A stretch of DNA of 64,000 bases from Agrypnia vestita (taxonomy: Eukaryota > Arthropoda > Insecta > Trichoptera > Phryganeidae), in NCBI GenBank assembly GCA_016648135.1, contig JADDOH010004009.1, positions 1 through 64,000 on the forward strand, written 5' to 3'. Positions 57,037-64,000 of this stretch are shown here, piece after piece; the stretch's first letter is position 1; every line of letters begins with the position of its first letter. The notes below the pieces were generated by a model. That model ran no database searches. It worked only from the letters and a program-made list of their open reading frames with translations, and was not told the DNA's origin. Position numbers and translations under genes: made by a program.

Positions 57037-57560
57037 TGTCACTAGATGGTAGAAACAGAAAGAAATGCACGTAATCGAGAATTTTACATCACTCTACACC
57101 TTTTAAAATGAATTGGAAATTTTTCATTTATTTATTCATTTATTCATTCATTTATTTACGCCTAAATAGGCTTTTACATATGTAGGTATATAACAGTTAT
57201 TTGCAAAAATAATATAAACAGAGAGAAAAACAAAAAAAAGAAAGTGTATATAATTTACATTATGGCGGAATGAAGCGCTCTCAGTATCGCGCCCCTATAC
57301 TGTGACAGGCCAGAACCAAACACGTCCGCTATGTTTGTATAATTGTTACCTAACCTGTGTATTCTAGGTACTAGCGAGTTGTAGTGAGCATTTGTTCTAG
57401 TATTGTCACAGTAAAAAGGCGTCGGCACTCGAGTAGTTCGACTGGGTACATGGAACATTATAAAGGACAAAATTTCAGGGCTGTGGTAATTACTATAAAG
57501 GTCTGGGATCATCTAATTGATTTGCGAAATATCTAGAAAACCGATATCAAGTTCAATTTA
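57037..57560 (+). mobile_element. LTR remnant (TGTCACG family) split by a LINE
   Basis: 57037-57128 (TGTCACTAGATGG...TTGGAAATTT) matches the first 90 bp of the LTR at 51477. CTATAAAGGTCTGG at 57493 resumes the same LTR exactly where the match stopped. The LINE between them (57129-57490) therefore inserted into the LTR. Confidence 0.65.
57129..57490 (-). mobile_element. 5'-truncated LINE nested in LTR
   Basis: Minus strand: IMFHVPSRTTRVPTPF, DNTRTNAHYNSLVPR, NIADVFGSGLSQYRGAIL, stop: a Jockey-type ORF2 C-terminus (F-x-x-P-x-x-R-T...N-x-x). The 3' end TGTAAAAGCC...GCGTAAAT plus an (AAAT/GAAT)n tail matches the LINE at 15235. Confidence 0.82.
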
Positions 57561-57800
57561 GTAAGTTAAAATAATTATGTTGTATCACAAATTAACTGCC
57601 ATATCAGTCAAAAATATTCTTAAAGGTATTAATGGTTTTTAAATTTTTTAGTCTTCTATTTATGTATGGATACTTCGTTTTATCTGTTATTTAAAGTGTA
57701 ATTTATATAACCATACAACGGGCGAGGTCTTGCACATAATGAACATAGTTACAATGAAATAAATTGAATATAATTGATATGTTAAAGTAATTGTTAAATA

Positions 57801-58040
57801 CTAGCTGTACACCCGTGATTTATCACGGAACATGATTCGCGTCTTTGTTTAGCCCTGGTATAAAATTATAGTATATTTTTGACGTTCCGCGCTGGCATTT
57901 GCGCGGCCGAGTTTCGCACCCTACTTCCAGCCGTGTAATTTCGTTTCTTTAGCCATGAATTCGTATGAAATTACGGACGTTACAGGAAATTACAGATAGG
58001 CATACGGACAGACAGACAGACAACGAAATTATTATATTAT
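57801..58040 (-). mobile_element. Helitron-like/SINE-like repeat (family 2)
   Basis: CTAG at 57801-57804, hairpin CCGTGA (57813-57818)/TCACGG (57823-57828), body with GAATTCGTATGAAATTACGG, end ACGGACAGACAGACAGACAA-CGAAATTATTATATT. The most complete copy of the family. Confidence 0.55.
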
Positions 58041-58793
58041 TAATAATAATTAATATGTTTGAGTAATTATTAAATATAATTATAAATTAATTGTAATATA
58101 AACATTCAATAAATGAACAAAACTTGTAATATGTAAATAGTGACAAAAACGTCAGGAATGATCAAAATTAGTAAATAATTTAAAAGCTTTAGTTGTTGTT
58201 TACTAAAGTAATTAATTTAATTAAAGCTGTAATCAAACACTCATGAAAATCATATAAAACGTAAATATATTCCGCAGATATGAATTTGATGTGTACCGAA
58301 TGAATAGTAAATTTGCTTTAGAAATGGAAATCGTATTCGATATGTCAAATAATTGTTTGCGTGGAAAATATGTTTGAATTACTAAAATATTTCATGCTAA
58401 TTTTCTGAAATTCACTGAAAACTGAAAACCTTTTCAGCTTACATGAACCCTTTAAAAATTAAAAAGGCTTACGCCACTAACTACTAATATTTATCTCAAT
58501 AATATTTTGTTTTAATTAAGACAAATTATAGAAGACTCACGAGACGAAGCTATGTATATGGGAAATATGTATGGAACTTCCATGTAATTTATCTTAATTA
58601 AATGATTATTCCACTGTGGACTTAATTCAGTAATTATGTTCCTAGAGCGTACATATTAAAATTTTGTTATTATTTTATTTTTTCACTGATTAAAGAATTA
58701 ATTGTGAAGTTATGATATTTGGCAGAGTTGGTATATATGGCCATTGTCACCAGTGTGTAATATGAAAAATAAGTCAGAAGGAAGTAATAATAT
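58041..58793. other. No gene seen; AT-rich
   Basis: No coding signal. Confidence 0.5.
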
Positions 58794-59108
58794 TGTCACG
58801 GGACGTGGTTGTAGGAGGAAAATTAAAACACTGGAAATTAATTATCGATTTATTAATCAATTAAATAAATTCACAAAAACAATGGACACGATTTAAATTT
58901 AAGCATTTTTTTTTTATTCACACTATTTCGCAATTAATCACTCGTCTGTAAAATACTTTATCATCGCTTACTAGAATTTTATGTTTAATTTTATACGTAA
59001 ATACTTCACCCGATATCTGTCGCTTCGATTAATCTGTTTTTGCTAGTATCACGCACGCTTGGTAACGCTGTTCTAGCTAATGGTTTTATAGATGGTTAAT
59101 GTCACGCC
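58794..59108 (-). mobile_element. Solo LTR or LTR remnant (TGTCACG family)
   Basis: Minus strand: TCTATAAAACC TATA-like site, AATAAATCGAT polyadenylation-like site, and terminus TTTTCCTCCTACAACCACG...GTGACA. It aligns with 14090-14345 in the middle and 20105 and 60654 at the end. Confidence 0.6.
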
Positions 59109-60653
59109 ACGCTAGTAAAATACACATTATCTGCCACGGCACTGCCTCCGCATTTTTATACGAAAAACGTTGGTTTTTCGAACCTCAGAGATTACTTTTT
59201 ACATTTCTACTGTTTCCGTCGCTTTCAGACTGTTTCAGACATCTTACGAATATTGCAGATAACTCCAAAATTTTAGTGAATTCGATCTCGAGTTGTTCTG
59301 ATAATGAGGTGTGCAATTATCTCATTACACTATAATTCTAGCGGTTGGTGTACTCTGGTTTATTTCAGATGAATCTAGATTTACAGAATGCGATTATAAT
59401 ATAAATGTTACATATTGTGGTGACACATCTAAAGCTTTCTTTCCGCTTATCGGCTGTTTCGTAAGACATCCGACCGCTCGATATATCATATATCAAAAAA
59501 TACTATTTTTCAATATTATTGTAATACTAACCTCAGTATTTTTCTGTAGTAGTTTATCTTCTTGAAATTGTTAAATTTAGCGTTTTTAAAACAACATACC
59601 ATCGTAAAAATAATAAAAAGATCTGTTCCGCAAAAGTACTACATTTCAACTTTACACTGCATGTTATTACAGATAATGCCGTAGCAGAATACTCGAGAGT
59701 AAAAAAAGTAACTATCATAATGTCTGCCTCATTAAATAATCTTGTTTTGAGAAAAGAGCCAATTTATATTTTAATATTACTTTGTACATTTATAAACAAA
59801 AGTAAAATGTTAAAGTTAATATTACGTGGATGATGGATTTGTAAATACGTAGTGCTTCAATTATTATTTTTATATAACCCGTCAGAAATTATGTAGCTAT
59901 ACATTAAATAATTAACTTAAAAAGTAAACAATTTTTTTTAAAATTTAATACACATAACAATATGTCTTATAAAAAATGAACACAAGGTTTAATTGCTGAA
60001 ATTATTCAAAAAATATCAATTGAAATGTAACTTTCCAAACAAATAAAATTATCGCAAATCACAGTATGTTTGTGTTAGCGTTTGAAAAGTTCCGTCTTTA
60101 ACTATCTTAGCGTTAATACTAAACAAAGTGACTAGGTAGCGATAGAGATGGGCATTTTTATATAGAGAATTTTGTATTTAGATGGTTTTAATAAACAAAA
60201 AAAAAGGAATCAAAAATATACTCACACGCATTGATAACGACTAGTTCTTCGATTCAATTCAATAGTTGTTATGAAATGTACAAGAACTGCTAGTAAAATA
60301 CATACAATGATTTCTTGATAGCATAGCTTTTAATATAAATTTTTTGTCAGTATTTTGAAATAAAGAAATTCGACTTATTAAAATATCATATCATGATTTA
60401 TAACTGGAATCGCTCGTATATTTTTTTCGTTAGATGTTCAGTAAGAAATGAGATTATTTAAAATTTCTTTAAATGTTTAAACATCAAAAACCTCCTTAAT
60501 ACTTAATCTAACATAATAATAATAACCAAATGAATTTAACCAATAACTTATTATTTCATATACATATATAACGTTTAAATGTTTCACTTTCACCCCCACG
60601 TAACAGTTGCTTTTTTGGATATTGTAACGAGGCTAAAAAGAATGATGCACTCA
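59109..60653. other. No gene seen
   Basis: Two short plus-strand ORFs (59099-59335, 59311-59565) show no domain. AATAAAATTATCGCAAATCA near 60041 resembles part of the duplicated unit at 39697. Confidence 0.4.
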
Positions 60654-61230
60654 TGTCAAGTGACAGTTGTTTGAAATGGTCACAACACCATCGAAGAGAA
60701 TGGTCTACAATGTTCTACGGCTTTCGGGAAGCATCTAAAACATTCGAGAAACATCTGTAAAAGCCTGCAAGTCACGAGAAATTTCTCCAAAACACTAGGA
60801 ACGCCTAGAAGGTTCGATATCAGCATTAGCCAGATATAAATAGGACCGCGCGCGGGAGTTGTTTTTAGCGCGCTTGACAGGGAAACCAAAGCGAAGGCAG
60901 CCGCGAGCTGCGGAGGCAAGTGAGGCCAGCTGAGCGATGATAATTCGATAGCGAAATAATCTGGAAAAGTTCTTACTTAGCGAAATAAACCGAAGCGAAT
61001 AATACGTGCGGAAATTGGATTGCAGATATGCAGAATAAAGTGTGAAAGCGATTATAATGTTTCCATTTACGAGTGATAAATTACGAAATAGTTTAATTCA
61101 AAGAATAGCGTTAAGTTTAATAGTGTTAAGTGACTTTGTATGTTTGATTAATTAATTAATCAGTAATTAATAAATCCGTTATTAAATACCAGCGTTTTCA
61201 TTGATTCCTTCCGCAGCCATGACACGTGAT
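60654..61230 (+). mobile_element. Solo LTR (TGTCACG family)
   Basis: Starts TGTCAAGTGACAG and ends CATGACACGTGATA, with a TATA box (TATAAATA, 60835-60842), a GCGCGCG patch downstream and AATAAATCC as polyadenylation-like signal near 61166. The promoter-to-polyadenylation order fits an LTR. No gag/pol adjoins. Confidence 0.6.
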
Positions 61231-61235
61231 AATAT

Positions 61236-61640
61236 GATCACAAAACTCTAAAACAATACAACCACATGAAATTAAGGATTGTACAGCAATCTACTCGTTT
61301 TACAATAAATTGGAAATCACCAGAAATGTGGAGAGGTCGGTCGATCATTACCGAAGAGTCACGAAGCATCTCGAATATTGGGTCTTATAAATACGCAACG
61401 GCATCATGCTGAACATAAAATTGTTTCAAAAAGTGAGACTAGACTATAGAACGTGAAACAAAAAGCGACCAGTGCGACAGGCGGCAGTAAATATAAAAGT
61501 CCTACCTAGGTATTTATGAAATAATCTCGAGTAAGAAATGAGAAATTGGTGTAAATTAATGAACGGATTTTCGATTAAATTCGTGTTCAGTGATAATAGT
61601 TGATATATAAAACTTAAATTCATTGCAAGTGTATCGAAAC
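61236..61640 (+). mobile_element. Further LTR-like fragment, degenerate
   Basis: ATTGTACAGCAATC, TTTTACAATAAATTGGAAAT and a TATA-like TCTTATAAATACG line up loosely with the LTR at 51477. Similarity is low and the boundaries are guesses. Confidence 0.3.
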
Positions 61641-61730
61641 CGGCTAACTTTAAAAATAAGCAATGTGTGATGATGGATTATTATAGTTGTTTTCTATTTT
61701 ATATATTTGTTATCTATATTTTATATTTTT

Positions 61731-61779
61731 TTCACTACTTAAGTTTCGAGAGAAACAGAATCTCTCATCGACAGGTGAA
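61731..61779 (-). ncRNA. Hammerhead-ribozyme-like motif, subfamily C (core insertion)
   Basis: Minus strand: helix I UUCAC/GUGAA (five pairs), CUG-UCG-AUGA (the CUGAUGA core with a UCG insertion, also seen at 29535), helix II GAGA/UCUC extended by near-pairs, GAAAC, loop UUAA, cleavage triplet GUA. Helix I and the loop differ in sequence from 20376 but the pairings are kept. The insertion predicts loss of activity. Confidence 0.45.
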
Positions 61780-62919
61780 GTATCAAACTGACTACTTTTT
61801 AAAATTCAAATATACATTTCTGTTCAAATCTAAATAATTGTTAGGTAATGAAAAAAATCCGATTTTACTGGTGTAAGGGTGGCTGTGACGGAAATTTTGA
61901 GAGAAAGGGAAAGGAATTACTGAAGATAATTAACATTAAATTAACACCCTAGTTCAATTTTCTTTTTATTTCAAATTTTCTAAATGAATCATTTTGAAAA
62001 TTACGAAATCTTACGCGCGACGGGTTGAAGGTTATAAGTACGTGAATGAAATGATGGAGTTTAGTAGTACATGAATGAAAATAATAACTATCAATGATGT
62101 GGTTCGCAAGTTCAGAAAAATTGTTGCTAGTTAGACAACGACAAATAATAAACTCTACATTGTAAATTTTAAATCCATCAATAATATAATCAATGTGATT
62201 TATATGTATAAGTTTCGTTAGTTTTTTGAAACTTTTTAGAAAATAATCTTCACCGATACTTTTAAAACATTTTCTTTAATAATGCGCCGGCTCATTAATG
62301 GCTAAATTTTTAGCATTTTTCAATTAAAATTGAGTCTTTCTTCAGGTAACCAGCTTAGGCGAGGGTTGGGGACGATACTTTTCAAAGCTTTGTAATAATA
62401 TGAGTCAGTGAAATGGAATAATGGATGATTAGCTTTTGAAGAGAAAAGTGTATTGGAGGAGCTCTACGATAAATCCTACGGCGATATTTTACAAGAAAAT
62501 CTGAAAGGAATTTGACAGTGTCCTTTTATAAGAAAAAATATTATATTTTACTTTTTTTCTCAATATTATTTTTCTTCCCAATACTTTAAATTTGTTAGCA
62601 ATTTATTTGTTCAAATACTAAAAAAATCATACAATTTTTTAGAATAGTTTTTCTGAAAGAAGGTTTACATTTTGTGGTGACATAATGAAATAAAATGAAA
62701 ATTACTCTGTTCACATTACTTTAATAGATAAAAGTTATTTTTATATTATTTATTTATTTATTGAAATAAACGGTCAATTAAATAATATAACATCAATAAA
62801 ACAGGTGGTTATGAGTAATAAATAAATGAGTAAAAAAATTTCTTAAATTTTCAAAAGTTTTTTTTTTATTCGACTTGTTTTAAAGATAATGAAATTTTCG
62901 TAACAGATACAAGTTACGG
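61780..62919. other. No gene seen; AT-rich
   Basis: No coding signal. Confidence 0.5.
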
Positions 62920-63085
62920 TAATAATTTTTCAACTTTTTACAAAAAATAAGTCAGAAATTTTGACAAAAAATGCAATTTTTATATTGTATGTCTCCATAA
63001 CAATTCATTGGTCATATTGGTCATGGTAACTTGAAAATTTTCGACTCATTATCATTGCAAGAATCCACCTGAAACGTACTAGCTA
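62920..63085 (-). repeat. Dispersed repeat R3, inverted partner of 33515-33680
   Basis: The minus strand contains GATAATGAGTCG, GTTATGGAGAC and TTTCTGACTTATTTTTTG in the order and spacing seen at 33515. Confidence 0.5.
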
Positions 63086-63489
63086 TAAGACACCCAGTAT
63101 GGTTAACCGAAGAAGGATAATGAATTAATTATTAAACATGATGAAATAATATTGAAAAAGCACTAAAATGAAGATATCTTAAAGAATACTATTTTATATA
63201 AATATACAATAATTATACTTGGTAATTATCATGGTTTTCATCAAAAGTACCAGTAATCATTCTGCAGACGATGATATTCTTTGATTATCAATTTTCATTG
63301 ATTAGTACATACTTAGTATATTACCAGAATAAAAAAAAGCACAACTTTTTTGTAATAATTATTATCAGCTTAACTTTAAAACCAAGAATCCAAAATGAAT
63401 TTTCCAGCTAAGAATAATAAAAGCCCTCGTACCAGTCAATTAAAGCATTCACTTTTTTTTATACTGGTAATAACTGCCGGGTCGTTAAA
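63086..63489. other. No gene seen; AT-rich
   Basis: No coding signal. Confidence 0.5.
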
Positions 63490-63745
63490 TTTTTAAGGAC
63501 ACGTTCACACCGACCGACATAACAAAACAAATGCCATAACGATGCATTGTCTGCTGTTAACTTCCCGTTCCGTAATGCACAGTGGATTCGTTCCGTCGAG
63601 AGGAGGTTGTTCCGGGAAGTGCCGTTAGGGCGGATTGTTTCGGGGACAAAGAGTGGGATTTGCATTTCCCGAAGCGTCGCGACGCCGACGCCTGCATCTG
63701 GTGAGACGTCCGCACGCGGGCTGATGTGCAAATACGAAATGGCGT
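63490..63745. promoter_or_regulatory. GC-rich island, candidate conserved noncoding element
   Basis: GC- and CpG-rich. Contains a near-palindromic GGGATTTGCATTTCCC with an octamer-like ATTTGCAT (about 63658) and TGTGCAAATACG (about 63724). Open frames on both strands lack any domain. Regulatory role inferred. Confidence 0.3.
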
Positions 63746-64000
63746 TTATTTAATATTTTTTGTGACACTATTTATTATGAGAAAATAATAAAAAATAAAT
63801 TCGTTCCAAGAGAGTGCAAGAAAAAAAAATCCAAAAGAGACATTTTACAAAATTGACGAAGTCAATAGATAGGATACGTTCGTAGATATAGCACCTAATT
63901 TAGATATATAATTAAGATAAACATTGAGAGGAAGAAAACAGAAAATAAAGTTTTCTCAAAAAACCTATAAAATACAATACTGAGCAAATTTGATGAACAT

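Noticed and set aside
62290..62360. Minus-strand CUGAAGA followed by an AT hairpin and GAAA
   Set aside because: The hairpin uses the G of GAAA and no helix I or NUH triplet is positioned; looks like chance in AT-rich DNA.
1..64000. CRISPR arrays, bacterial operons or integrated prokaryotic DNA
   Set aside because: No regularly spaced direct repeats of suitable length, no prokaryotic-type gene packing; composition and repeats are eukaryotic throughout.

Overview
This is AT-rich eukaryotic DNA, most likely from an insect. It carries CR1/Jockey-like, RTE-like and other non-LTR retrotransposon remnants, LTR elements, a Tc1/mariner-type transposon, a tRNA-derived SINE and a few short TTAGG-like runs. 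I recognise no intact host protein gene. The window reads as intergenic or intronic sequence dominated by old mobile elements, with several GC-richer islands that could be conserved regulatory DNA. The order or species cannot be fixed from what I see.

Layout: (1) 1-4.3 kb is a nearly complete but frameshifted CR1/Jockey-group LINE on the minus strand (PHD-finger ORF1; endonuclease/reverse-transcriptase ORF2), followed by a second decayed LINE (4.8-5.5 kb). (2) 7-34 kb is a mosaic of SINEs, Helitron-like or SINE-like repeats, LTR pieces, LINE and RTE 3' ends, fold-back elements, and hammerhead-ribozyme-like motifs. (3) 34-38.6 kb has a 16-bp minisatellite, a GC-rich island, a deleted Tc1-like transposon and an RTE-like LINE end. 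(4) 39.06-51.19 kb is a large direct duplication of about 5.4 kb per copy, separated by a truncated Ty3/gypsy-like LTR element; one copy has an extra LINE insertion. (5) 51-64 kb holds LTRs, Helitron-like repeats, LINE pieces with nested insertions and two GC-rich islands.

The most interesting system is a set of small repetitive elements whose sequences fit the hammerhead self-cleaving ribozyme fold (CUGANGA core, helix II hairpin, GAAA, NUH cleavage site, and a helix I whose two strands differ between copies but stay paired). I find eight reasonable and four decayed copies, in at least four sequence subfamilies. Stem III is minimal (two base pairs at most, loop of zero to four nt), as has been described for hammerheads of Penelope-like retroelements. 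Two of the carrying elements have exact 11-bp and 12-bp target-site duplications, and two (perhaps three) loci are inverted dimers with ribozyme motifs pointing outward.

No genes here act together in a host pathway. The relationships are those of transposable elements: nested insertions, shared 3' ends between elements, and a duplication that could be real or a haplotype-assembly artefact.
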